From positions 80,044 to 144,043 of the forward strand of contig DATGLW010000138.1 in assembly GCA_035293965.1 (NCBI GenBank): DNA of 64,000 nt, read 5' to 3'. The notes under the pieces were generated by a model. It was given only the letters and a program-made list of their open reading frames with translations, did not search any database and had not been told where the DNA came from. Positions within the stretch are counted from its first letter, which is position 1. Each line of letters begins with the position of its first letter. The translations under genes were made by a program, and so were the position numbers. Origin of the DNA: DATGLW01 sp035293965. Its GTDB lineage: Bacteria > Actinomycetota > Acidimicrobiia > Acidimicrobiales > RAAP-2. Below, piece after piece: positions 21,781 through 30,058 of this stretch.

Positions 21781-24387
21781 ATGGCAGAGCTGGCAACCGA
21801 CAATGCCCGGTGGTTGGCGAGCCAGCACGGCCTGCGGTTCGTCGACCTCACCCAGTCGACCCTCGCCCCTGGGGCCGAGCAGCTCCTCCCCGAGTCCGTG
21901 GCGCGGCGCCACCACGTGGTGCCCACGGGTCGGCGGCTCGGGACCCCGGTCATCGCCGTCAGCGACCCTGGCGACCTCTTCGCCATGGAAGCCCTGCGTG
22001 CCCACCTCGGCCGCGAGTTCGTGGTCGTGGTGGCGAGCGCCGACCAGGTGTCGCGAGCGCTGGACCTGCTCTACAGCCCGAGCCCCGCCGCGTCCCTCGA
22101 ACCGTCGGGCAACGGCGCGGCGGCCATCCAGGCCGACGTGCCCGGCATCGCCCGCCCCGGCAGGGTCGCGTCCCGTCCCCCGGGGCACACCTTGGCGCAC
22201 CTCGGCGGAGAGGGGACAGAGGAGCTCGAACTGCCTGGCGAGGCAGGCCGTCCCGCGCACCACGGCCCGAACGGTTCTGGCCCCGTGACCGTCGACCAGA
22301 TCATCGTGCCCCAGGACGCGACGACACTCGAGGAGTCGCTGCGCCACGTCCTCGCTGCGCCCGAGGTCGACGTCGGCGGCCCGGTCTCGCTCGCCGGCAG
22401 GGTCACAGGCGAGCCCGCGCCGTCCGCTGGCGCCGCGCCCGGCGTCGAGGAGGTCGAGGCGGCAGGGGAGGGATCCGAGGAACACGCGGCTGGCGGGCGC
22501 CCCGCCGGGTCGGTGGCGACGGAGGATCGAGGGAGGGGCGCGACGGAAGCAGGGGAGCCCGCCGGGGGCCAAGCCCGAGACGCTCGCGGCCCTGGGTCCA
22601 CCGTTGGCGGCGGGGCGTCACCCGAAGGTGGCGGCGCGTCGACCGAGGGTGGTGACGGTGACGAAGAGGACGCGGCGGTGGCGAGCCCGCCGCCACCTCC
22701 CTTTGCCGGTCCCCCGCTGGCGCGGGTGCTCGTCGAGTCGGGGCGCGTGTCCGCCGACGACATGACGAGGGCCCTCGAGGCACACCAGCAGGCGGGCGAG
22801 TCCCTGGCGCGCTTCTTGTACAACCAGGGACTGGCCAAGGAGGAAGACCTCGTCTGGGCCATGGCCCAGGAGGTGGGGCTCGAGTTCGTCGACCTCAACG
22901 CCGTCACCATCGACCAGGTCGCGGCCTCCCTCGTGCCGGAGGCGACGGCTCGGCACCACATGGTGCTGCCGATCCGGGTCGAGAACGGCATCCCGGTCGT
23001 GGCCATGGCGAACCCGACCGACGTCTTCGCCATGGACGACCTGCGCACGATCATGGGGCGCAATTTCACCCCGGTGGTCGCAACCCGCAGCCAGATCGCC
23101 CACTACCTGCGCCAGGCGCACGAGACCGACATCGACGTGGCCCAGGTGGCCGGCGACGCCGAGGCGGGCGCGTCCGGCGGCGGCGGGTTCGAGCTCGAGA
23201 ACCTCCAGGCCGTCGTGGAGGACGCGCCGATCGTCCGCTACGTCAACCTGTTGATCCTCCAGGCGCTCAACGAGCGGGCCTCGGACATCCACGTCGAGCC
23301 GACCCCCAAGCGCCTGCGGATCCGCTTCCGGATCGACGGGGTCATGCACGACGCCACCTCGGCGTCGTCCTCGATCGCCAACGCCGTGGTGAGCCGCCTC
23401 AAGGTGCTGGGCGAGATGGACATCACCGAGCACCGCATCCCCCAGGAGGGCCGGGTGTCGCTGTCGGTGAGCGACCGCCAGATCGACCTCCGCCTGGCCG
23501 TGCTGCCCTCGGTCTACGGGGAGACGGTCGTGATGCGGCTCCTCGACAAGTCGGCCAGCCTGCGGACGCTTCCCGACCTCGGGTTCCTGCCCGACACCCT
23601 CGAGCGGTACGCGAAGGCGTACCGGCAGCCCTACGGCGTCATCCTGGTGACCGGCCCGACGGGCGCCGGCAAGACGACCACCCTGTACGCCACCCTTGCC
23701 GAGGTCCTGACGTCGGAGAAGGCGGTCGTGACGGTGGAGGACCCGGTCGAGTACCAGATCGACGGGATCACGCAGGTCCAGATCAATCCGAAGGCAGGGC
23801 TCACGTTCTCGACCGCCCTGCGCTCCATCCTGCGGGCCGACCCCGACATCGTCCTCATCGGGGAGATCCGCGACGTCGAGACGGCCAAGATCGCCATGGA
23901 GGCAGCCCTGAGCGGCCACCTCGTGCTCACCACGCTGCACACCAACACGGCTGCTGCGACCCCGTTGCGCCTGACGGAGATGGGCATCGAGCCCTTCCTC
24001 GTCACCTCGGCCGTGGGCAGCGTGCTGACGCAGCGCCTGGCGCGCAAGCTCTGCGGCAACTGCAAGGAGCCCTACGACGCGACCGTGGCCGACTTCCTCG
24101 CTGCCGGGTATGGCGAGGCGGACCTCGAGGGCGTCGACACGTCGGTGCTCCATCGCGCCGTGGGGTGCCGGGCGTGCAGCCACACCGGCTACATCGGCCG
24201 GATGGTGCTGGCCGAGGTCATGAACATGTCCGAGCAGATCGACCGGATGATCATCCGCCAGGACTCCATCGTGGACATCGAGCGGAAGGCATGTGAGCAG
24301 GGTATGAGAACACTTCGCCAAGACGGCCTCATCAAGGCGGTCACAGGGCAGACGACCCTCGAAGAAGTGCTGCGGGTGGTCGTATGA
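21781..24387 (+). CDS. pilB: type IV pilus extension ATPase PilB with two MshEN-type domains
   Basis: Assembly ATPase that drives pilin polymerisation. The 868 residues comprise a first MshEN-like domain (about 1-100), a low-complexity linker (about 101-305), a second MshEN domain (about 311-445, LARVLVESGRVSADDMTRALEAHQ), and the GspE ATPase. The ATPase has Walker A GPTGAGKTTT near 624, LIGEIRDVETA, and the tetracysteine zinc site CGNC / CRAC near 757 and 797. MshEN domains can bind c-di-GMP; the second copy fits the consensus better. Canonical PilB is about 560 residues. ATG 21781 has GGGGAGG just upstream. pilT2 overlaps its stop by four bases. Confidence 0.94.
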   Translation: MAELATDNARWLASQHGLRFVDLTQSTLAPGAEQLLPESVARRHHVVPTGRRLGTPVIAVSDPGDLFAMEALRAHLGREFVVVVASADQVSRALDLLYSPSPAASLEPSGNGAAAIQADVPGIARPGRVASRPPGHTLAHLGGEGTEELELPGEAGRPAHHGPNGSGPVTVDQIIVPQDATTLEESLRHVLAAPEVDVGGPVSLAGRVTGEPAPSAGAAPGVEEVEAAGEGSEEHAAGGRPAGSVATEDRGRGATEAGEPAGGQARDARGPGSTVGGGASPEGGGASTEGGDGDEEDAAVASPPPPPFAGPPLARVLVESGRVSADDMTRALEAHQQAGESLARFLYNQGLAKEEDLVWAMAQEVGLEFVDLNAVTIDQVAASLVPEATARHHMVLPIRVENGIPVVAMANPTDVFAMDDLRTIMGRNFTPVVATRSQIAHYLRQAHETDIDVAQVAGDAEAGASGGGGFELENLQAVVEDAPIVRYVNLLILQALNERASDIHVEPTPKRLRIRFRIDGVMHDATSASSSIANAVVSRLKVLGEMDITEHRIPQEGRVSLSVSDRQIDLRLAVLPSVYGETVVMRLLDKSASLRTLPDLGFLPDTLERYAKAYRQPYGVILVTGPTGAGKTTTLYATLAEVLTSEKAVVTVEDPVEYQIDGITQVQINPKAGLTFSTALRSILRADPDIVLIGEIRDVETAKIAMEAALSGHLVLTTLHTNTAAATPLRLTEMGIEPFLVTSAVGSVLTQRLARKLCGNCKEPYDATVADFLAAGYGEADLEGVDTSVLHRAVGCRACSHTGYIGRMVLAEVMNMSEQIDRMIIRQDSIVDIERKACEQGMRTLRQDGLIKAVTGQTTLEEVLRVVV

Positions 24388-26036
24388 GCACCCAGGCCGT
24401 GCAACGCACCGAGTGGTCGCGCCACCTGGCGCAGGCACTCGTCAACGGCGGCTACGCCAATGAGCAAGTGCTGGCGCCGCTGCTCGCCGAAGCCGTCGAG
24501 CACGACGTGGCGCTGGGCAGCCTCCTCTCGGGGCGCGGCCTCCTCCCGGCCGCCGTGGTCGTGCACACCCTTGCCCAGCTTGCCCGCCTCCCGGTCCTCG
24601 ACCTGCAGACCGAGGAGCCCGCGCCCGAAGCCGTCCAGCTCCTGCCGCCGGCCCTGTCGGCGGGCCACGGCGCCGTGGCGGTGCGCGTCATCGACGACCG
24701 CCTCGTCGTGGCCTTCGGCGAGCCGCCGGCCCCGGCGGCGGTGCGCTCGCTTTCGGACCTCGCCGGGCGCGAGGTCCTGCCCGTGCTCGCCGACCCGGCG
24801 GCGATCGAGCGCCTCGTGCGCCAGCGCGGCGCGGACGTGACCGCAGCGGGCCAGCCGCCCCCCGCCGGCGCCGAGGCCGGCGCCGGCGGCGCACCGGGCG
24901 TCCCGTTCGCCCCCGGCGTCACTCCCGCCAACGGCAACGGCCACCCCGGAGCCGGTGGGGGGCCCGGGTTCGGCCTGCACGCCAACGACCTCCTACGCTA
25001 CGCCGTGGGCGTCGGGGCCTCCGACATCCACCTGACCGCCGACATGCCCCCGACGGTGCGCCTCCACGGGGCCCTGCGCCCGATCGAGGGGGTGGGACCG
25101 CTCGACCACGTCACCTTGCGCGAGATGATCTTCGGGATCCTGCCCCAGATCCAGCGCGAGCGCTTCGAGGCCGAGCACGAGCTCGACACCTCGCACACCA
25201 TCGCCGACGTCGGTCGGTTCCGGGTCAACCTGGCTCTCCAGCGCGGCTCGATCGCGGTCGCGATGCGGCCGATCCCCCACGAGATCCCCGAGTTCGAGAC
25301 GCTCGGGCTGCCCGAGTCGGTGCGCAGCTTCACCGACCTGCGCCGGGGCCTCGTGCTCGTGACGGGCCCCACGGGCTCGGGCAAGTCGACGTCGCTGGCG
25401 TCGCTCATCGACATCATCAACCGGACCAAGCCGCTGCACATCGTCACCATCGAGGACCCCATCGAGTTCGTCCACGAGCACAAGCGCTCCATCATCAGCC
25501 AGCGCGAGGTGGGGGCCGACACCGACTCGTTCGCCGAGGCCCTGCGCCGCGTGCTCCGCCAGGACCCCGACGTCATCCTGGTCGGCGAGCTGCGCGACCT
25601 CGAGACCATCTCGACCGCCCTGACCGCGGCCGAGACCGGCCACCTGGTCTTCGCCACCCTGCACACCCTCGACGCGCCGTCCACGATCGACCGGATCATC
25701 GATGTCTTCCCGCCGAACCAGCAGGAGCAGATCCGGATCCAGCTCGGCGCGGCCCTCCAGGGGGTGGTGACCCAGCAACTCGTCCCCCGTGCCGACGGCA
25801 GCGGCCGCAGCGTGGCCGCCGAGGTGCTGGTGTGCACCCCTGCGATCCAGAACCTCATCCGGGCGGCCAAGACCCACCAGATCTACTCGCTCATGCAGAC
25901 CGGCGGGCAGTACGGGATGCAGACGATGGACCAGTCGCTGGCGCTGCTGGTGCGGCAGGGCGCGATCACCGAAGGCGTCGCCGTCGACCGAGCGCGCAGC
26001 GAGGAGGACTTCCGCAACCACCTCCACAACCGGTGA
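24384..26036 (+). CDS. pilT: PilT-type ATPase with an MshEN-like N-terminal domain
   Basis: A second retraction-type ATPase of 550 residues. The C-terminal 350 are PilT: ASDIHLTADMPPTVRLHG, Walker A GPTGSGKSTS (about 326-335), IVTIEDPIEFVHEH, LVGELRDLETIS and the retraction motif AIQNLIRAAKTHQI. It has no tetracysteine. The first 150 residues resemble a PilB-type MshEN domain (LAQALVNGGYANEQVLAPLLAEAVEHDVALGSLLSGRGLLPAAVV), joined by a Gly/Pro/Ala linker. Canonical PilT lacks such an extension, so this one may respond to c-di-GMP. It starts on the pilB stop (ATGA), and pilC follows. Confidence 0.92.
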   Translation: MSTQAVQRTEWSRHLAQALVNGGYANEQVLAPLLAEAVEHDVALGSLLSGRGLLPAAVVVHTLAQLARLPVLDLQTEEPAPEAVQLLPPALSAGHGAVAVRVIDDRLVVAFGEPPAPAAVRSLSDLAGREVLPVLADPAAIERLVRQRGADVTAAGQPPPAGAEAGAGGAPGVPFAPGVTPANGNGHPGAGGGPGFGLHANDLLRYAVGVGASDIHLTADMPPTVRLHGALRPIEGVGPLDHVTLREMIFGILPQIQRERFEAEHELDTSHTIADVGRFRVNLALQRGSIAVAMRPIPHEIPEFETLGLPESVRSFTDLRRGLVLVTGPTGSGKSTSLASLIDIINRTKPLHIVTIEDPIEFVHEHKRSIISQREVGADTDSFAEALRRVLRQDPDVILVGELRDLETISTALTAAETGHLVFATLHTLDAPSTIDRIIDVFPPNQQEQIRIQLGAALQGVVTQQLVPRADGSGRSVAAEVLVCTPAIQNLIRAAKTHQIYSLMQTGGQYGMQTMDQSLALLVRQGAITEGVAVDRARSEEDFRNHLHNR

Positions 26037-26094
26037 GGACCGCGTTCGGCGGGACGTGGTCGCGGCCAAGTCAGGCGGATGACGAGGAGGCGAG

Positions 26095-27318
26095 ATGGCG
26101 CTGACGTTCGACTACAAGGTCAGGGACAAGTCCGGGAAGCTGGTCGAGGGCAAGCTCGACGGCGACAGCCTGCCCCTCGTGGTAGGCCGGTTGCGCGAGA
26201 TGGGCTACCTGCCGGTAGCCGTCACGCCCGCCAAGGGCGCCGGGTTGAAGCGCGAGCTGGTCATCCCGGGCCTCACCGACCGGATCAAGCCCAAAGAGGT
26301 GGCCGTCTTCACGCGCCAGTTCGCCACCATGGTCGACTCGGGCCTCTCCATCAGCCGCTCGCTGGCCGTCCTGTCGGCCCAGATCGAGAACAAGTTCCTG
26401 GCCGAGGTGGTCCGCCAGGTCCGCGACGACGTCGAGTCAGGCATGTCGCTGTCGGCCGCCATGGCAAAGCACCCCAAGGTCTTCGACCACCTGTACGTGT
26501 CGATGCTCCAGGCCGGCGAGATCGGCGGGAGCATCGACACCGTCCTCATGAACACCGCAGCCCAGCTGGAGAAAGAGGTCGAGCTCCGCCGGAAGGTCAG
26601 GGGCGCGATGACCTACCCGATCGTGGTGGTGGGGGTCATCGGGGCCATCTTCATCGCGATGATGACCCTGGTCGTCCCCACCTTCAAGAAGCTGTTCAAG
26701 AGCCTCGGCGGCAAGCTGCCGTACCCGACGCGGGTGATGATCGGCATCTCCAACACGCTGCTCAGCTGGAAGGTCCTCGTCCTCCTCGTGCTGGCGGCGG
26801 CCGGCATCGTCGCCTTCCGGCGCTGGATCAGGACCGAGGCGGGCCGGATGAAGTGGGACCGCTTCAAGATGCGGCCCCCGATCTTCGGGGCGCTCACCCA
26901 CAAGGCGGCGCTGGCCCGGTTCTCCTCCACCCTGGCGTCGCTGCTGTCGGCCGGGGTGCCAGCCATGGAGGCGCTCGACATCGTGGCCGACGCGGCGGGC
27001 AACGCCATGGTGGCCGAGGCCACCCGCCAGATCAAGGTGGCCATCCGGGAGGGGAAGTCCTTCTCGGAGCCGATGCGCCAGAACGAGGTCTTCCCGGCCC
27101 TCGTCGTCCAGATGGTCGAGGTGGGAGAGCAGACCGGTGCCCTTGACGACATGCTGCTCAAGGTGTCCGACTTCTACCGGGGCGAGGTCGACCAGACCGT
27201 CGATAACCTGACGTCTATCCTCGAGCCGTTCCTCATCGTCATCATGGGGGCGGTGGTCGGCTCGATCATCATCAGCCTCTACCTCCCCATGTTCGATTAC
27301 ATCAAGCTCGTCCATTAG
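26095..27318 (+). CDS. pilC: type IV pilus platform protein PilC
   Basis: Inner-membrane platform on which the pilus is built. The 407 residues contain two GspF repeats (about 65-190 and 265-395), each with typical text (FTRQFATMVDSGLSISRSLAVLSAQ; ARFSSTLASLLSAGVPAMEALDIVA), and three membrane segments near 180, 230 and 385. ATG 26095 is preceded by GAGGAGG. It is the last gene of the pilB-pilT2-pilC operon. Confidence 0.95.
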   Translation: MALTFDYKVRDKSGKLVEGKLDGDSLPLVVGRLREMGYLPVAVTPAKGAGLKRELVIPGLTDRIKPKEVAVFTRQFATMVDSGLSISRSLAVLSAQIENKFLAEVVRQVRDDVESGMSLSAAMAKHPKVFDHLYVSMLQAGEIGGSIDTVLMNTAAQLEKEVELRRKVRGAMTYPIVVVGVIGAIFIAMMTLVVPTFKKLFKSLGGKLPYPTRVMIGISNTLLSWKVLVLLVLAAAGIVAFRRWIRTEAGRMKWDRFKMRPPIFGALTHKAALARFSSTLASLLSAGVPAMEALDIVADAAGNAMVAEATRQIKVAIREGKSFSEPMRQNEVFPALVVQMVEVGEQTGALDDMLLKVSDFYRGEVDQTVDNLTSILEPFLIVIMGAVVGSIIISLYLPMFDYIKLVH

Positions 27319-27541
27319 CCGGCACCCCCGCCTCCAACCGGGCGGCCCGCCACCGGAGCCGCTGCAAGATCGAGGTGCCGGTGCGCGCCGCCTGGCACGG
27401 CGGGCATGGCCGGTCCTGCGGCTCCTCGCCGGGCTCTTCCTCGGGCTGCTGGCCCTGTACGCGCTCAGCGCCCACCAGGGCGAGCTGTCGGGCATCGGGC
27501 AGGTCTTCGACCACCTGCGCTGGTGGTGGCTGCCCGCCGCG

Positions 27542-28597
27542 GTGGCGGTCGAGGCAGCGTCGTTCGTGTCATTCGCAGGGCTGCAGGGGCGCTTCCTGCG
27601 GGCCGGCGGGGCCACGGCGCCAATCGCCCCGCTGGTCGGGGTGACCCTGTCGGCCCAGGCCATCAACAACTCGCTGCCGGGCGGCACCGTCCTGGCCGCG
27701 ATCTACGGCTTCCGCTGGTACCGCCGCTTCGGCGCCGACGAGGCGGTCGCGGGCTGGGCCATGGTCGGCACGATGGTGGCCGCGGTCGTGTCGCTCGCCA
27801 TCGTGGCCGCCGGGGGGGTGGCCCTGGCCGCCGAGGAGAGCACGAGCTACGACCTCCTCCCGGTGGTGGTGGGCGTGCTGGGGGTCGCCCTCTTCATCGG
27901 CACCCTCTTCCTCTACGAGCGGCCCCTCGGGGTGGTGGCGACCTGGGCCCTGCGGGCCTGTCAGCGCCTGACGGGGCGCCCGAAGGGCACGGTGGCCGAC
28001 CACCTCCGGCGGATCGTGGAGCGGGTGTCGGTGGTCCGCCTCGGCTGGCGCGACGTCGGGGCGGTCCTCGGCTGGGGTCTCGGGAACTGGTTGCTCGACG
28101 GCGCGTGCTTCGCCCTCTGCTTCCCGGCAATCGGGGCGGGCGTCCCCTGGGAAGGCCTCTTCCTCGCCTACGGCGCCGGCCAGCTGGCCGCGAACCTGCC
28201 GATCACGCCCGGCGGGCTCGGTGCCGTGGAGGGCAGCATCACCATCGCGCTCGTGGCCTTCGGGGGCGACAAGGTGAGCAGCGTGGACGCGGTGCTCGTC
28301 TACCGCCTGATCTCCTTTTGGGCAGAGCTCGTCATCGGCTGGTCGGCAGCCGCCGCGCTGGGCTTGCGGGTGCGTGCCGGCCGGTGGCCGCGCCTCGGCA
28401 CCCTCAAGGTGACGGTGCCCCCCGCCTCGGCCAACGGCTGGCACGGCGCTCCCCTCGGCCCCACTGGCCAGATCGCGCCGCCGCTCGACGTGGCCGCCGG
28501 AGCGGCCGGCTCGGGTCCGCGCATGGCCCCGGCGCCGGACCGGGCCCCGGGCGCCGGTCTCCCCGGTTCCCAGCCCGGCGAGAGGGCGGGCACGTGA
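27542..28597 (+). CDS. lysylphosphatidylglycerol synthase/flippase TM-domain protein (UPF0104-like)
   Basis: Polytopic membrane protein of the LPG_synthase_TM group, with about seven to eight segments and signatures such as LSAQAINNSLPGGTVLAAIYGFRWYRRFG and LPITPGGLGAVEGS. It lacks the soluble aminoacyl-transferase domain, so it is probably a lipid flippase-like protein, or of unknown substrate. GTG 27542 is the first canonical start, but the same frame is clearly coding upstream to about 27362 (RLLAGLFLGLLALYALSAHQ is a good first helix) with no ATG, GTG or TTG; the true start may be CTG 27362 or ATT 27314. The next gene overlaps its stop (GTGA). Confidence 0.75.
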   Translation: MAVEAASFVSFAGLQGRFLRAGGATAPIAPLVGVTLSAQAINNSLPGGTVLAAIYGFRWYRRFGADEAVAGWAMVGTMVAAVVSLAIVAAGGVALAAEESTSYDLLPVVVGVLGVALFIGTLFLYERPLGVVATWALRACQRLTGRPKGTVADHLRRIVERVSVVRLGWRDVGAVLGWGLGNWLLDGACFALCFPAIGAGVPWEGLFLAYGAGQLAANLPITPGGLGAVEGSITIALVAFGGDKVSSVDAVLVYRLISFWAELVIGWSAAAALGLRVRAGRWPRLGTLKVTVPPASANGWHGAPLGPTGQIAPPLDVAAGAAGSGPRMAPAPDRAPGAGLPGSQPGERAGT

Positions 28598-29166
28598 AGG
28601 CCCCCGTGTGGTGGGCGCGCCGCGCCCGGGGGATCCACCGTGCCGGGGGTGCCGTTCGCTCCCGCCGCCGGCTGCCGGCCCGCGTGGCGCCCCGCACGGG
28701 AGCCCGCGCCCTGGTGGCCGCGACGGTCGGGCTGGCCCTGCTCGCCGGGTGCACGTCTGCCCGTTCCGCGCTGGGAACCGCCGACAGCGGTTGCTACGTG
28801 GCGCTCCCCGGGGCCAGCCGCGCCGTCCACCACGCCGGCCACCTGCTCGGGGTCCGGCTGGTCGACGTCGACTCGCTGCGGGCCCACGCGCCGAGGATGT
28901 ACCTGGTGGCGCGCTCGCGACCCGGGCCGAAGGTCCGGCGGGTGTGCCTGGCTGCCTTCGCCGGGCACTTCACCTCGGCCGACGTCGCCATGCCGGCCGG
29001 GCAGCCCGCCGGCCGGGTTGCGATCGTGGTGATCGAGTACCCGAACCGCCGTCTCCTCGGCACCGTGATCCTGGGGCGCGCGCCCCTTCGCTTCGCCCAC
29101 ACCCACCTGCTCGCCGCCGTCGAGGGCGTCCCCGGTGGCGCCGGCCACCCCATGGTCGGGGCGTGA
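28594..29166 (+). CDS. putative lipoprotein
   Basis: 190 residues from GTG 28594, which overlaps the previous stop by four bases. A lipobox LLAGC|TS follows a hydrophobic stretch, so it is probably an anchored extracytoplasmic protein. The n-region before it is long (about 45 residues), and GTG 28684 would give a normal 22-residue signal. No domain recognised. G/C-rich third positions support this frame, yet its last 373 bases are also open on the minus strand as the tail of ctaG. Confidence 0.6.
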   Translation: MKAPVWWARRARGIHRAGGAVRSRRRLPARVAPRTGARALVAATVGLALLAGCTSARSALGTADSGCYVALPGASRAVHHAGHLLGVRLVDVDSLRAHAPRMYLVARSRPGPKVRRVCLAAFAGHFTSADVAMPAGQPAGRVAIVVIEYPNRRLLGTVILGRAPLRFAHTHLLAAVEGVPGGAGHPMVGA

Positions 29167-30017
29167 CCACCGGGGCGCCGGCGTGAGGAGCGCTGGAGCT
29201 CTCGCTCCACGTCCGCCCACGTCAGGCGGTCGTCGCCTCCGCCCCCGTCTCCGCCGCGTGCTCGGGTGAGGAGCCAGAAGGCGACGGACCACAGGGTCGC
29301 GATGGTGACCAGTTTCGCCGCGAACCCGGCCAGCTGCTGGTCGAGCAAGGGCGACATCCCGAGCGGCCGCCCGGGGTGCTCGAACGCCCGGTACAGGGGA
29401 TGGCGGGCGAAGATCCACACGAGCGACAGGAACGCCGGCACGATCGACTGCACCATGAGGTAGGCGGCCCGGCCGGCCAGCCCAGGGCGGCGCGCGGCGG
29501 GCAGCCACCCGATGACCGGTTCCCACAGCACGAGGCCGCTCCCGAGGGCCACCGCGTCGAAGAGCGCCCGCCACCACACGGACGTGCTCTGGGCGTCGAC
29601 GGCCCCGGTGCTCATGGTGCCCACCGCGGCCGCGGTCACCAACACCACCGCCGCCGGCGGCCGGGTGGCGGCCCGCAGGGGCGCGTCGACGAACCGCGGG
29701 CGGGTCATGGTCGCCACGGCGGCCAGTGGCAGGCCGAGCGCGAGCAACGCGGGCACCGCGAGGACGAGGAGCAGCCGTTGCACCACGAGCGCCAGCAGCG
29801 ACCACCGCGCGGCCAGGTCGGCGAGGGGCCAGGTGAGGCAGGCCGTCAGCACGAGGAGGCCGCCCACGAACCAGCTCGCCTGGCGGCGGGTGGCCACCCA
29901 GGCGGGGCGCCGCACGGCGAGGAGGTAGGCCGCCGCCGCCCCGCCGACCGCTGCCCACGAAGCCGGATGGGGGTGGAAGGCCCAGGGGGAAGCGGCGCCG
30001 GCGGCAGCGGGCGTCAC
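28794..30017 (-). CDS. ctaG: cytochrome c oxidase assembly protein CtaG (caa3 type)
   Basis: Membrane protein that helps deliver copper during oxidase assembly. Residues about 15-265 contain seven hydrophobic segments with family text (WWRALFDAVALGSGLVLWEPVIGWLP; AAYLMVQSIVPAFLSLVWIFARHPLY) and end with LTWADVERELQRS, where homologues normally stop. Here the frame continues for about 120 basic residues antisense to the lipoprotein gene before a stop at 28794. That tail is probably not a domain. Start GTG 30017 has no clear Shine-Dalgarno or leaderless spacing, so it is uncertain. Confidence 0.78.
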   Translation of the reverse strand: MTPAAAGAASPWAFHPHPASWAAVGGAAAAYLLAVRRPAWVATRRQASWFVGGLLVLTACLTWPLADLAARWSLLALVVQRLLLVLAVPALLALGLPLAAVATMTRPRFVDAPLRAATRPPAAVVLVTAAAVGTMSTGAVDAQSTSVWWRALFDAVALGSGLVLWEPVIGWLPAARRPGLAGRAAYLMVQSIVPAFLSLVWIFARHPLYRAFEHPGRPLGMSPLLDQQLAGFAAKLVTIATLWSVAFWLLTRARGGDGGGGDDRLTWADVERELQRSSRRRPGGHAPTMGWPAPPGTPSTAASRWVWAKRRGARPRITVPRRRRFGYSITTIATRPAGCPAGMATSAEVKCPAKAARHTRRTFGPGRERATRYILGAWARSESTSTSRTPSRWPAWWTARLAPGSAT

Positions 30018-30045
30018 GCGTCGACCGGGAGGCTGCCGGCGGCCC

Positions 30046-30051
30046 TACGCT
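30046..30051 (+). promoter_or_regulatory. -10 TACGCT of leaderless pafBC
   Basis: Predicted +1 30058, one base before GTG 30059. Confidence 0.6.
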
Positions 30052-30058
30052 GCCCCCG

